Positions 1-8,705 are shown, numbered from the stretch's first letter. The stretch: 32,114 nucleotides of DNA from Myxococcales bacterium (GCA_020633515.1 JACKDM010000056.1:1-32114); one strand, 5' to 3'. Numbers and translations are program-made. Notes: a model not told the origin generated them from the letters alone.

Positions 1-31
1 CTCCTTGCGCTCGGCTGTTCGCTCCGCTCAT
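1..31 (-). CDS. 5' end of third T2SS operon gene (probably gspE), cut by window edge
   Basis: Only the first ten codons are present, reading MSGANSRAQG on the minus strand. The ATG (31-29) overlaps the TGA of gspD (30-28) as ATGA, the same junction seen between gspC and gspD, so this is very probably the next cistron of the same operon. In type II secretion operons gspD is usually followed by gspE, the cytoplasmic assembly ATPase. That identity rests on gene order alone, because no diagnostic residue lies inside the window. Confidence 0.45.
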   Translation of the reverse strand, partial: MSGANSRAQG

Positions 32-2766
32 GGGAGGGCGTCCTCCTCGGGCGCGTCGCCGTCGTCGTCGCCGAGCTCGGCGGGCACGGGCGCGACGTCG
101 AGCATGGGCGCGGCGGGGGCGACGGCGATGGTGCGCGCGGGCGGGGGGCCGCCGGCGCCGGCGGCTTCGGGGTCGTCGAGGCCGTCGAGCTCCTGCGGGA
201 GCGGCGGGCCCTGCTCGCGGCGGCGGAGCTCTTCGATGAGCTCCTGCTCTTCGCGCAGCCTGCTCATCGACTGGTTGATGCTCTCGAGCATGCCGTGCTT
301 CTTGCCGTAGTCGATGCCGAGCACGTACTGGTCGCCCTTCTTGTGGAACCGCGAGACGAACTCGCGGTGCTCTTCCATCTTGCGCAGGAAGATCTCGCGG
401 AAGTCTTCGGGGCCTTCGATCACATAGGGCGTCAGCATCAACAGCAGGTTGACCCGCTCGTTGCTGTTGGAGGTGCGGCGGAAGAAGTAACCGAGCACCG
501 GGATCTCGCTGAGGATCGGGACGCCGTTGTGGCTGCTGGTCTGCTTGTTCTTCTGGAGGCCGCCGATGACGATCGTCTTCTGGTCGCCGACGATGATGTT
601 GGTCTTGATGCTGCGCTTGGTGGTCGTCGGGCCGAGGTCGGAGGTGCCGGCGACCTCTTCGATCTCCTGGTCGATCTCGAGGGTGACCTGGTTCTCGGCG
701 CTGATCCGGGGGGTGATGCGCAGGGTGAGCGCGACGTCTTCGCGGGTGATGGTGGTGGGGTTGTAGAGGCCGCCGAGCAGGCTCGAGGCGCCGCCGAGGC
801 CGCCGAGCGCGCCGGTGGCGTCGAGGCCGCCGTTGAGGAGGCTGCTCGTCACCCCGCCGAGGCCGCCGCCGAGGCCGCCGGTGGCGCTCTGGAGGAAGGG
901 CACGTTGGAGCCGACGACGATCTCGGCCTCTTCGTTGTCGGTGGTGAGGATGTGCGGCGCGCTGAGCACGTTGACGTCGTCGCTGCGCGCGATGGCGTTG
1001 AGGATGACGCCGAACGGCGGGATGGGCAGCCCGGCGGCGTCGCCGCCGAGCGAGGTCATGCCGATGCCCGAGAGCGCCGCGGCGCTGCCGACGAGGTCGA
1101 GCGAGTTGACCTCGGAGTCGACCTGGTTGTTGAACGCGAGCGCGGTCTTCTCGCCGGCGACGCTCGGGCCCTCGAAGATGAGGTGGCTGTTGAGCCCGAA
1201 CTCACGGCTGCCGTTGATGGTGACCTCCATGATGACCGCCTCGATGAAGACCTGACGGCGGGGGCGATCGAGCTCGTCGACGACCGACTTGAGCGCGAGG
1301 AAGTCCTTGAGGCTGGCGGTGATCACGAGCGCGTTGGTGTTCTCGTCGGCGGTGATGCTGACGTCGCCTTCGAAGAGCGCCGCCGAGTCGCCGCCGGCCG
1401 CCGCGCCGGCCGCCGCGCCGCCGCGGGCCTGACGCACCGGGGTGCGGCGGTTCTGCGCCTGCCGCTGGTTGCGCGCCTCGTTGCTGAGGTTGCTGAGCGT
1501 GCTCGCGAGGTCGGCCGCCTTGGCGTTGTTGAGCTGGAGGATGTGGATCTGGCCGTCGCCGGGGATGGCGATGTCGAGCTTCTCGATGAGCGACTTGATC
1601 TTCCGGTAGCTGCGGCGCGAGGCGACGATCAACAGCCGGTTGGTGCGCTCGTCGGCGATGACCTTGCCGACCTTGGCGTCGAGCTCGGACTCACCGACGG
1701 TCGCGCTCGTGGCGGTCGCGGGGGCCTTCTGCGCGTTGGCGGCGGCGGCGCGCGGGCGGGAGCGGGCGTTGGCGGCGGGTGATGAGCCGGCGGCCTCCTG
1801 CTCGAAGATCTCGGTGATCTTGCTCGCGATGTCGGCCGCGTCGGCGTTGAGGACCTGATAGACCCACAGCTCCTCCTGGCCGCCGGGCACGTCGAGCTCG
1901 GCGATGAGGGTCTTGAGCTTGCGCAGGTTGCTCGACAGCTCGGTCACGATCAGCGAGTTGGTCGGCTGGTAGACGATGAACTGCGCGTTGGGCGAGGCGA
2001 GCTTGCTGAGGACGTCGTTGAGCTCGCCGGCGTCGATGTGCCGGAGCTGGAGGATCTGGGTGACCATCTGGTCTTCGTTGGCCAGATCGCGGTCGGGCGG
2101 CAGGATCGGGTCGGCCGAGGTGGCGAAGTCCTTGATCTCGATGATGCGCAGGAAGTTGCCCTGCTTGGAGATGGTGTAGCCGTTGGCTTCGAGCGCGGTG
2201 AGGAAGGCGCGGTAGGCCTCGCGGGCGGTGACCTTCTTGGGGGAGTAGATGGTGATCTTCTTCCCCTTCAAGGACTTGGCGAGGATGATGTTCTGCCCGG
2301 TGAGGCAGGCGATGAGCTTGACGACGGCCTCGAGGTCCTCGTCGTAGATGTCGAGGTTGACCTTGACGCCGGGCTTGAGGCGGGCGCAGTTGCGGATGAA
2401 GTCCTTGCTGAGCGTCGGCTCGTCGTCGCTCTCGTCGACCTGCTGCCAGGCGGGCAGCTCCTCGTTGCGCGGCGCGGGGCCGGCGCCGGTGGTGGGGGCG
2501 GCGCCGGGCGCGGGGCGGCGGCTGGTGGGCGAGCCGGGGGGCGCGTCGTCGTCGGCGCCCGGGCGGTCCTTGACCTTGGGCGTGGCCTTGAGCGGCCGCT
2601 CGGGCTGTTTGACCTTGGGCGCGGGCAGCGCCGCCGGCTTGAGCGACTTGATGCCCCCCTCGCGGACCACCGGGGTCTTCTCCGGTGGGTCCTGGGCCAG
2701 CGCCGGAGCGGCGATGAGCCCGAGGGCGAGCACGAACGGCAATGAATGGCGAACCGTCGAATTCAT
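28..2766 (-). CDS. gspD: Type II secretion system secretin GspD
   Basis: Outer-membrane secretin that forms the multimeric exit channel of the type II secretion system. A Sec signal peptide covers residues 1-25 (hydrophobic run ending APALAQ). A Pro/Lys-rich, low-complexity linker of about 85 residues follows. Periplasmic N0, N1, N2 and N3 domains occupy roughly 125-510, with repeated KTLIAELDVP-like segments. The secretin core lies at about 520-790 and contains VLSAPHILTTDNEEAEIVVG, a glycine-rich gate loop and VPILSEIPVLGYFF. A C-terminal acidic coiled segment ends in a Pro/Ala-rich tail. At 912 residues it is longer than the usual 650-750, because of the N-terminal linker, a Gln/Ala-rich insert between N-domains and the tail. 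Its ATG overlaps the gspC stop (ATGA) and its stop overlaps the next ATG, so translation is probably coupled. Confidence in the family is high. Confidence 0.96.
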   Translation of the reverse strand: MNSTVRHSLPFVLALGLIAAPALAQDPPEKTPVVREGGIKSLKPAALPAPKVKQPERPLKATPKVKDRPGADDDAPPGSPTSRRPAPGAAPTTGAGPAPRNEELPAWQQVDESDDEPTLSKDFIRNCARLKPGVKVNLDIYDEDLEAVVKLIACLTGQNIILAKSLKGKKITIYSPKKVTAREAYRAFLTALEANGYTISKQGNFLRIIEIKDFATSADPILPPDRDLANEDQMVTQILQLRHIDAGELNDVLSKLASPNAQFIVYQPTNSLIVTELSSNLRKLKTLIAELDVPGGQEELWVYQVLNADAADIASKITEIFEQEAAGSSPAANARSRPRAAAANAQKAPATATSATVGESELDAKVGKVIADERTNRLLIVASRRSYRKIKSLIEKLDIAIPGDGQIHILQLNNAKAADLASTLSNLSNEARNQRQAQNRRTPVRQARGGAAAGAAAGGDSAALFEGDVSITADENTNALVITASLKDFLALKSVVDELDRPRRQVFIEAVIMEVTINGSREFGLNSHLIFEGPSVAGEKTALAFNNQVDSEVNSLDLVGSAAALSGIGMTSLGGDAAGLPIPPFGVILNAIARSDDVNVLSAPHILTTDNEEAEIVVGSNVPFLQSATGGLGGGLGGVTSSLLNGGLDATGALGGLGGASSLLGGLYNPTTITREDVALTLRITPRISAENQVTLEIDQEIEEVAGTSDLGPTTTKRSIKTNIIVGDQKTIVIGGLQKNKQTSSHNGVPILSEIPVLGYFFRRTSNSNERVNLLLMLTPYVIEGPEDFREIFLRKMEEHREFVSRFHKKGDQYVLGIDYGKKHGMLESINQSMSRLREEQELIEELRRREQGPPLPQELDGLDDPEAAGAGGPPPARTIAVAPAAPMLDVAPVPAELGDDDGDAPEEDALP

Positions 2767-3716
2767 TTGATCATGTACTCGAGCGTGGTCGGGCGGCCGC
2801 GCCGCTCGACGTCCAGCGTCACGTTGTCGGTCGTCTTCAGCTTCTCGTACAGCTCCAGCGCCTTGGTGGGGCTGGTGATCTCTTCTCCGTTGACCGACTT
2901 GAGCACGTCACCCGACCGCACGCCGATGTGGCTGTACAGGCTGTTGGGACGCACCCCGACGATCTTGAACCCCTGCGGCTTGCCGTCGCGGTAGTGCGGG
3001 ATGACCCGCGCCTGCCGGGCGATCACCTCGAGGTTGTCGAGCTGGTCGTTGAGCATGGCGCGGTCGATCTCGTAGCTGTTCGCGCCGGTCTTGCGCACGC
3101 CGTTCTTGATGACGTCGTTGGCGGCGTTGCTCGCGATGGTCGGCGGCATCGAGGCGCGGGTCGTCGGCCGCTTGCCGCCGGCGCGCTCGCCGAGCTCGAC
3201 GCATTCGAAGCGGCCGCCGTTGGCGAAGACGAGGCGGTTGCGGTGGATGCCCATCACCCGGCGGTCGACGAGCTCCTGCCCGATGCGCACGAGGCGCTCG
3301 CCGGCGCCGTCTTCGATGGCGGCCATCGACCACTCGGCGGGCTCGGCGACCATGGTCGCGAGCAGCGAGACGGCGGCGTCGCTCTTGTCACAGGGGTCGT
3401 CGGGGCCAGGGACGGCGTCGGGGTCGAGCTCGGGCTCTTCGGGTTCGACCGGCTCCTCGGCCTTGGCCTCTTCGGGGTCGGGCGGGTTGGCGTTGAAGAG
3501 GTTGCGGGCGGTGATGGCGAGCGCCCACTCCTCGGCCCGCTGCGCGGTCGCCGACGCCGGGGTGGCGCGGACCTCTTCCGGGGCGGTGATCCGGGTCGGC
3601 AGCGTCGCGATGCGGCCGGCGACCACGTTGTTGATCGCCTTGGCCGCGAGGAACGCCAGGATGGCGAGCACGGCCACGTTGATCACCCAGAAGTAGCGTT
3701 TGACCAGGCTCTCCAT
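2763..3716 (-). CDS. gspC: Type II secretion system inner-membrane protein GspC (PDZ type)
   Basis: Inner-membrane component that links the cytoplasmic-membrane platform to the secretin. A short cytoplasmic N-terminus precedes one transmembrane helix at about residues 9-29 (YFWVINVAVLAILAFLAAKA). An acidic Pro/Glu linker follows, then the homology-region domain at about 135-185 (two Cys flank this segment). A C-terminal PDZ domain covers about 235-317 (GFKIVGVRPNSLYSHIGVRS, then GDVLKSVNGEEI). The length of 317 residues is normal. The ATG at 3716 has GGAAG three bases upstream. It is the first gene of the operon and is preceded by a 221-bp gap carrying a sigma-54-type promoter. It overlaps gspD by four bases. 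Confidence 0.93.
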   Translation of the reverse strand: MESLVKRYFWVINVAVLAILAFLAAKAINNVVAGRIATLPTRITAPEEVRATPASATAQRAEEWALAITARNLFNANPPDPEEAKAEEPVEPEEPELDPDAVPGPDDPCDKSDAAVSLLATMVAEPAEWSMAAIEDGAGERLVRIGQELVDRRVMGIHRNRLVFANGGRFECVELGERAGGKRPTTRASMPPTIASNAANDVIKNGVRKTGANSYEIDRAMLNDQLDNLEVIARQARVIPHYRDGKPQGFKIVGVRPNSLYSHIGVRSGDVLKSVNGEEITSPTKALELYEKLKTTDNVTLDVERRGRPTTLEYMIK

Positions 3717-3792
3717 GTGCTTCCGTCAGCCGAGTCTCGCGGGCTCTCCCCGCGCGGGTTCACGAGGCCAGGGGTCGGGCGGCGCCATGCAC

Positions 3793-3808
3793 GGCAAGAA
3801 CGATGCCA
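3793..3808 (-). promoter_or_regulatory. Sigma-54 (-24/-12) promoter for the gsp operon
   Basis: Read on the minus strand the site is TGGCATCGTTCTTGCC. The invariant GG and GC lie at exactly the spacing of the TGGCAC-N5-TTGCW consensus, with mismatches only at the sixth and last bases. The inferred start near 3782 gives a leader of about 65 bases to the gspC ATG. An NtrC-type activator is encoded immediately upstream. The assignment is from sequence match and context only. Confidence 0.6.
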
Positions 3809-3897
3809 CCAACCCGGATCCGGTCATTCTGCTGGTCGGAGCCCGCCGCGGCGAGGCGCACGACACAATCCGGGCCGCGCAGATGTGCATTCCGATA

Positions 3898-3910
3898 TGA
3901 CATTTTGTCA
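3898..3910. promoter_or_regulatory. Palindromic operator, likely upstream activator site
   Basis: TGACATTTTGTCA is a perfect inverted repeat (TGACA-N3-TGTCA) in a short AT-rich patch of otherwise very GC-rich DNA. Its centre lies about 120 bp upstream of the inferred sigma-54 transcription start. That is the usual distance for the binding site of a bacterial enhancer-binding protein. The neighbouring NtrC-like regulator is the obvious candidate ligand, but this is inference. Confidence 0.5.
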
Positions 3911-3933
3911 ACGGCGGCGAGACGGGCGGCCCC

Positions 3934-3941
3934 TTTGTCAA
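3934..3941. promoter_or_regulatory. Second TTTGTCAA activator half-site
   Basis: TTTGTCAA here repeats the TTTGTCAA at 3904-3911 in the same orientation, exactly 30 bp apart, about three helical turns. It overlaps the stop codon of the regulator gene. The same-face spacing suggests cooperative binding of one regulator, but half-sites this short occur by chance. Confidence 0.35.
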
Positions 3942-5284
3942 TCGAGCTTGCGGTAGATGGTGCGGGTCGCGATCCCGAGGAGCTGCGCGGCGCGCTTCTT
4001 GTCGCCGTCGGTGAAGCGCAGCGTCTCGCGGATGACCCGGCGCTCGATCTCTTCGAGCGGGGTGCCGAGCGGGATGCTGAGCTGCTGCGCGGCGCGGTCG
4101 TGGGCGACGATGGTCTCGGGGAGGTCGTCTTCGTCGAGGATGGGGCGCTGCGCGAGCACGACGGCGCGCTCGATGGTGTTCTCGAGCTCGCGCACGTTGC
4201 CGGGCCAGCCATAGTCGACGAGGCGGGCGACGGCCTTCTGGCTGAGGCCCTCGACGGGCTTCTTGTGCTTGTCGGCGTAGACGCGGACGAAGTGGTCGAC
4301 GAGGAGCGGGACGTCGTCGGGGCGGGCGCGGAGCGGCGGGAGCGTGATCGGGATGACGTTGAGGCGATAGTAGAGGTCTTCGCGGAAGTCGCCCGAGGCG
4401 ACGGCGGCGGCGAGGTCGAGGTTGGTCGCGGCGATGATGCGGCAGTCGGCGTAGAGGGTCTCGCGGCCGCCGACGCGCTCGAACTCGCCCGATTGCAGCA
4501 CCCGGAGCAGCTTGACCTGCACGTGCGGCGCGAGCTCGCCGACCTCGTCGAGGAAGAGCGTGCCGCCGTGCGCGCGGCTGAAGCGGCCGTCGCGGGTGGT
4601 GTGCGCGCCGGTGTAGGCGCCCTTCTCGGCGCCGAAGAGCTCGGCCTCGATGATGGTCTCGGGGAGCGCGCCGCAGTTGATCGCGACGAACGGCGCCTCG
4701 GCGCGGGGCGAGAGGCGGTGGATGGCGCGGGCGAAGAGCTCCTTGCCGGTGCCGCTCTCGCCCATCAACAGCACCGTCGCCGTCGAGGGCGCCGCCTGTT
4801 TGGCGATGTCGAGCACCCGCCGCAGCGCCGGGGCCTTGCCGATGATGCCGCCGGTGCGCGCCGACGACTCGCGCGCGTCGGCGAGCTGCGCCTTGAGCGC
4901 GCGGTTCTCGGCGAGCAGCGCGACCTTCTCGAGCGCCCGGGTGACGACCCGCTCGATCTGCGCCCGGCGGAAGGGCTTGGTGACGAAGTCGTAGGCGCCC
5001 TTGCGCATCGCCTCGACGGCGCGCTCGATGGTGCCGTAGGCGGTCATCAGGATGACCTCGGTGTCGGGCGCGACGGCTTTGACGTTCTCGAGGAGCTCGG
5101 TGCCGCTCATCTGCGGCATCATCAGGTCGGTGAGCACCACCTCGACCGGCGTCCTGCGCAGCGCGTCGAGCGCCTCGCGGCCGCTCGTCGCCGCGACGAC
5201 CCGCAGGTCGAGCCGCTCGAAGACGCGCACGAGGCTCGCGAGGTTGGAGCTGTCGTCGTCGACGATGAGCAGGGTGGGCTTCAT
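3938..5284 (-). CDS. NtrC-family sigma-54-dependent response regulator
   Basis: Two-component transcription activator of 448 residues. The receiver domain (1-125) has the acidic pair at 9-11, phospho-acceptor Asp53 in LTDLMMP and Lys103 in VTKPF. The AAA+ domain has Walker A GESGTGKE (about 175-182), the sigma-54-contacting loop as GAYTGA (222-227, the tolerated Tyr variant of GAFTGA) and Walker B GTLFLDEVGE (241-250). A Fis-type helix-turn-helix closes the protein (AAQLLGIATRTIYRKLD). I chose ATG 5284 rather than upstream starts because the receiver fold begins there directly (MKPTLLIVDDD). No cognate kinase is adjacent; the histidine kinase at 25.3 kb is distant and unproven as partner. Its position just upstream of a sigma-54 promoter suggests it controls the gsp operon. 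Confidence 0.93.
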   Translation of the reverse strand: MKPTLLIVDDDSSNLASLVRVFERLDLRVVAATSGREALDALRRTPVEVVLTDLMMPQMSGTELLENVKAVAPDTEVILMTAYGTIERAVEAMRKGAYDFVTKPFRRAQIERVVTRALEKVALLAENRALKAQLADARESSARTGGIIGKAPALRRVLDIAKQAAPSTATVLLMGESGTGKELFARAIHRLSPRAEAPFVAINCGALPETIIEAELFGAEKGAYTGAHTTRDGRFSRAHGGTLFLDEVGELAPHVQVKLLRVLQSGEFERVGGRETLYADCRIIAATNLDLAAAVASGDFREDLYYRLNVIPITLPPLRARPDDVPLLVDHFVRVYADKHKKPVEGLSQKAVARLVDYGWPGNVRELENTIERAVVLAQRPILDEDDLPETIVAHDRAAQQLSIPLGTPLEEIERRVIRETLRFTDGDKKRAAQLLGIATRTIYRKLD

Positions 5285-5336
5285 CGGGGCTTGGGTAGCA
5301 GGAATCGAGGGGGTGTGACAACCGGCCTCGGGGACG

Positions 5337-5365
5337 TTGACCCCCCCTGACGCCGGCTGTAGAGT
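5337..5365 (+). promoter_or_regulatory. Sigma-70-type promoter for the STAND-like ATPase gene
   Basis: TTGACC at 5337-5342 and TAGAGT at 5360-5365 are separated by exactly 17 bases. The expected start point lies only a base or two before the GTG at 5374, so the transcript would be almost leaderless. The spacing and the TAGA-type -10, also seen at 8700 and 22043, support a real promoter. Confidence 0.5.
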
Positions 5366-5373
5366 CGCTCGCG

Positions 5374-8300
5374 GTGCAGAACCTCGTCGCATACATCGAA
5401 GGCCACCTCGACGAGCTGGTCGACGACCTGCTCTTGTCGCTGCGCGAAGCCGACGCGGCCTTCCGCGACGAGGATCCGACCCGGGTGCAGATGGGCATGC
5501 GCGCGGGTCTGTGGCACTTCACGCTCTACGCCGAGACCCGCGACCCCGCGCAGCTCGACGCCGCTCATGACATGCTGGTGGGCATCTGGAGCGCGCGGCG
5601 GGCGCGGCCGTCGCTGATCATCCGGGCGCTGTTCCTCTTCGAAGACCTCGTCACCATCCGCGCGCAGCCCTTCTACCTCTCGCCCGACGACTTCATCGAC
5701 GCGGTGCGCGCGTTTCGCGCGGTGACCCGCGAGGTGCTCGCGGCGGTCTGCGACCGGCTGCTCGGGGTGCGCGCCGCGACGCAGAGCCACGGCGGGCCGG
5801 CGGTGACCGTCGACGACCGGGGGCACGCGACCCGCACCGATCTCGTCGACACCCGCGCGCTCACCGACCGCCTCGCCCGGGTGCGCCCGGTCGGCCGCAG
5901 CGAGGAGCTGCGCCAGGTCTGGGCCCGGCTGCGGGTGGTGACCAGCCAGGAGGGCGGCCATCAGGTCGTCGGGATCAAGGCGCCCGACGGGCTCGGCAAG
6001 TCGACGCTGGTGACGACCTTCCTCGACCGCGTCGAGCGGCAGATCGACGGCCCGCCGGCGGTGCTGCGGATCCGGGTGCCGCGCCTCTTCGTGCTGCCGA
6101 GCTGGCCGGTCGCGGCGCTGGTGCGCGAGGCGTTCGGGCTGACGCTCGGCGACCCCGACGGCGCCGAGCGGGTGCGGCGGGGGCTCGGCGAGCTGACCGC
6201 GCTCGCGCCGCGGCTGCCGGTCGACCACGAGGCGCTCGTCGACGGCGCGCCGCACCTCGCGCGGCTGCTCGGGCTCGACGGCGAGGGCTGGGGGGTGGCC
6301 GACACCGGGCGCGCCGGGCGCGTCGGGCGGCGGCGGGCGCTGGTGTCGCTCTTCGAGGCGCTCTCGCTGCGCGCGCGGCAGCAGACCCGCGGGCCGCTGT
6401 TCATCGTGATCGAAGACGCCGGCGAGATGGACGCGCCCTCGTGGGACATCCTGCGCCACCTGCTCGACCGGGTGCGCCCGGTCGCGCCGCTGATGGTGCT
6501 GTTGACCTACGACGCCCGCTTCAACGTGCCCGCGAGCATGATGCGCACCCCGAGCTTCACCGAGGTGCTGCTGCAGCCCTTCGACATGAACGACGGCGAG
6601 CAGCTCATCGACGGGCTGCTCTCGCCCAACCAGCTCGAAGAGCAGACCCGGCTGCGGCTGCACGCCGGCACCCAGAGCTCGCCGCTGCTGTTGCACGAGG
6701 CCATCCGCCAGCTCGTGCACGACGGCGTCATCGGCCTCGACGGCGACCGCTGGGTCGAGACCGGCCGCCCCGCCGAGGGTGAGCTCGGCGACCTCTCGGC
6801 GATCGTCGGCCGCCGCCGCGCGCTGCTCTCGCCGCTCGCCGCCGACGTGCTCGAAGTGCTCGCGGTCATCGAAGACACCGCCGACGCCGAGGTCTTCGCC
6901 GGCATGCTCGACCGCCGCGTCGAGCCCGAGCAGCGCCTCGCCGCCGTCGAGGAGCTGATGGACTTCGGCTTCGTCGAGAGCGCGCTCGTCTTCGGCCTGC
7001 CGGTGCCCGTCTGCCGCCACCCGCTCATCCGCGACGAGATCTATCGCCAGATGAGCGTCGAGCGCCGCCGCGCGCTGCACGAGAGCGCCGGTGAGATCTT
7101 CGCCGCGCTCCCCGGCGGGCGCGCGTTCCCCTCGCTCGCCGCCGGCCACTTCGCGCTCGCCCGCCGCCCGCTGCTCGCGCTCGAAGGGCTCATCGAGGGC
7201 ATCGACCGCTGCCTCGAGACGCAGAGCCTCACCGGCGCGCTCGACCTGTGCAGTCAGGCGCTCGGGCTGCTCGGCGCCGCGCCGCGCGAGGAGCAGGACG
7301 AGCTCAACTACCGCGTGCTGCGCCGCCGCGAGCGGGTCTATGCGCTCCTCGGCCACCACGACCTGCGCCGCGCCGACCTCGAGCAGCTCGAGGCGCTCGT
7401 CGACCGCGCCGGCGAGCCGGGCGACCGGGAGGCGCTCGCGCTGCGCCGGGCGTCGATGGCGCTGATCGGCAGCGACTTCGCCGTCGCCGAGGAGCACCTG
7501 CTCGACCAGCTCAACACCGAGGATCCCGCCCGCCGCGCCCGGGTGCACCTCGCGCTCGCGCTCAACGGCTGGCAGCAGGGGCAGGTCGACGAGACGCGCC
7601 TCTTCGTCGACGACGCGATGCGCGACATGGCGGCGCTCTCCGAGGGGCGCCGCGGCCGGCTGCGCCTCGTCGACGGCCGCCTGCACGCCGCCGGCGGCCG
7701 GCTCGCCGAGGCGCTGCACGCGTTCTTCGAAGCGTGGCGCTGCCACCGCCGCGCCGGCGACCTGCTCGGCGAGGGGCTCGCGATCGCCGAGATCGCCGAG
7801 ATCTACTGGACCCGCGGCCGCCTCCTCGACGCCGACGCGCTCCTGCGCCACGCCGACGCGCTGCTCGACGAGGTCGAGGAGCCGCGCGCCCGGGTCCGGG
7901 TGCTCTTGCGCCTCGCGCAGCTCCACGCGCTCTTCGGCGACTTCGACGAGGCCGGCGAGCTCTACGGCGAGGTGCTGCGCCACGTCGACAAGCAGCGCGA
8001 CCGCCGCCTGCACGCCGAGGCGATCATCGGCCAGGGCCGCATCCTCGTGCACCGCGGCAAGCTCGAAGAGGCGACCTCGCTGCTCGGCATGTGCCTCAAG
8101 GAGCTCGGCGGCCGCAAAGCGGTGCGCGAGCCGCTCTACATCGACACCCAGCTCGCGCTCGCGCAGAACCTCGCGAGCTCGGCGCGCGGGCAGAAGCTCA
8201 TCGGCGGCGGGCTGCGCTACGCGGTCGAGGCCGCCGAGCAGGCCGCCGCGATCGGCCACCACGAGGGGCTCGTGCGCGCGCTCGTCGTGCAGCTCCGCGG

Positions 8301-8631
8301 GTTGATGGTGCTCGACCGCGGCCAGGAGGCGCTCGAACAGCTCCCCGAGCTCATCGAGGCCACCCGCCGCGCGCTCGCCGTGCAGCCCCGCCTCGCCCGC
8401 CTGCTCACCGAGGTCGAGCTCTGCCGATCGCTCGTCTACCGATCGATGGGCGACCACGAGCGCGCCGAGGCCGCCATGGAGCGCGCCTGGACCGAGCTCG
8501 CCGCGCAGCTCGACCGCCTCCGCGGCTCGGGCTACGAGCACGGCTTCCTCACCAACATCATCCCCCACCGCGAGATCGTCTCCGCGATCGGCGCCCGCCC
8601 CGAGCTCGACGGCCTCGGCCTCGAGGTTTGA
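5374..8631 (+). CDS. STAND-like ATPase with N-terminal helical domain and TPR-like repeats
   Basis: Large 1,085-residue predicted cytoplasmic protein. Residues 1-130 form a helical domain I do not recognise. An AAA/STAND NTPase follows, with P-loop APDGLGKST at about 203-211 and Walker B LFIVIEDAGEMD near 343. From about 570 to 1,060 the sequence is Ala/Leu/Arg-rich helical pairs resembling tetratricopeptide repeats. The layout resembles the ATPase-TPR half of MalT-like regulators or of myxobacterial kinases and cyclases, but no kinase, cyclase or DNA-binding domain is visible, so the output is unknown. The GTG start agrees with a promoter ending just before it, and no Shine-Dalgarno is seen. 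It is divergent from the NtrC-like gene with 89 bp between starts. A signal-sensing or scaffold role is inference. Confidence 0.8.
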   Translation: MQNLVAYIEGHLDELVDDLLLSLREADAAFRDEDPTRVQMGMRAGLWHFTLYAETRDPAQLDAAHDMLVGIWSARRARPSLIIRALFLFEDLVTIRAQPFYLSPDDFIDAVRAFRAVTREVLAAVCDRLLGVRAATQSHGGPAVTVDDRGHATRTDLVDTRALTDRLARVRPVGRSEELRQVWARLRVVTSQEGGHQVVGIKAPDGLGKSTLVTTFLDRVERQIDGPPAVLRIRVPRLFVLPSWPVAALVREAFGLTLGDPDGAERVRRGLGELTALAPRLPVDHEALVDGAPHLARLLGLDGEGWGVADTGRAGRVGRRRALVSLFEALSLRARQQTRGPLFIVIEDAGEMDAPSWDILRHLLDRVRPVAPLMVLLTYDARFNVPASMMRTPSFTEVLLQPFDMNDGEQLIDGLLSPNQLEEQTRLRLHAGTQSSPLLLHEAIRQLVHDGVIGLDGDRWVETGRPAEGELGDLSAIVGRRRALLSPLAADVLEVLAVIEDTADAEVFAGMLDRRVEPEQRLAAVEELMDFGFVESALVFGLPVPVCRHPLIRDEIYRQMSVERRRALHESAGEIFAALPGGRAFPSLAAGHFALARRPLLALEGLIEGIDRCLETQSLTGALDLCSQALGLLGAAPREEQDELNYRVLRRRERVYALLGHHDLRRADLEQLEALVDRAGEPGDREALALRRASMALIGSDFAVAEEHLLDQLNTEDPARRARVHLALALNGWQQGQVDETRLFVDDAMRDMAALSEGRRGRLRLVDGRLHAAGGRLAEALHAFFEAWRCHRRAGDLLGEGLAIAEIAEIYWTRGRLLDADALLRHADALLDEVEEPRARVRVLLRLAQLHALFGDFDEAGELYGEVLRHVDKQRDRRLHAEAIIGQGRILVHRGKLEEATSLLGMCLKELGGRKAVREPLYIDTQLALAQNLASSARGQKLIGGGLRYAVEAAEQAAAIGHHEGLVRALVVQLRGLMVLDRGQEALEQLPELIEATRRALAVQPRLARLLTEVELCRSLVYRSMGDHERAEAAMERAWTELAAQLDRLRGSGYEHGFLTNIIPHREIVSAIGARPELDGLGLEV

Positions 8632-8699
8632 TCGCAGCGCGCGGCAAAATCACCGGCGATCCAGCGCACCGCGGGCGTGCGTCGACCCGGGCGCTGCGC

Positions 8700-8705
8700 T
8701 AGACT
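8700..8705 (+). promoter_or_regulatory. Possible -10 element TAGACT upstream of the DUF4157 gene
   Basis: TAGACTCC here matches the -10 region found upstream of the giant surface protein gene. No good -35 lies 16-18 bases upstream; TCGACC is only 12 away. The start point would lie about 45 bases before the ATG at 8757, which has GGGAGGA seven bases upstream (8744-8750). The remaining part of the 125-bp gap (8632-8756) shows nothing I can name. Confidence 0.3.

Noticed and set aside
5281..8568. Minus-strand open frame of 1,095 codons opposite the STAND-like ATPase
   Set aside because: Composition is that of an antisense GC-rich shadow (Glu/Val/Ala/Arg/His). The plus-strand frame has P-loop, Walker B and helical repeats.
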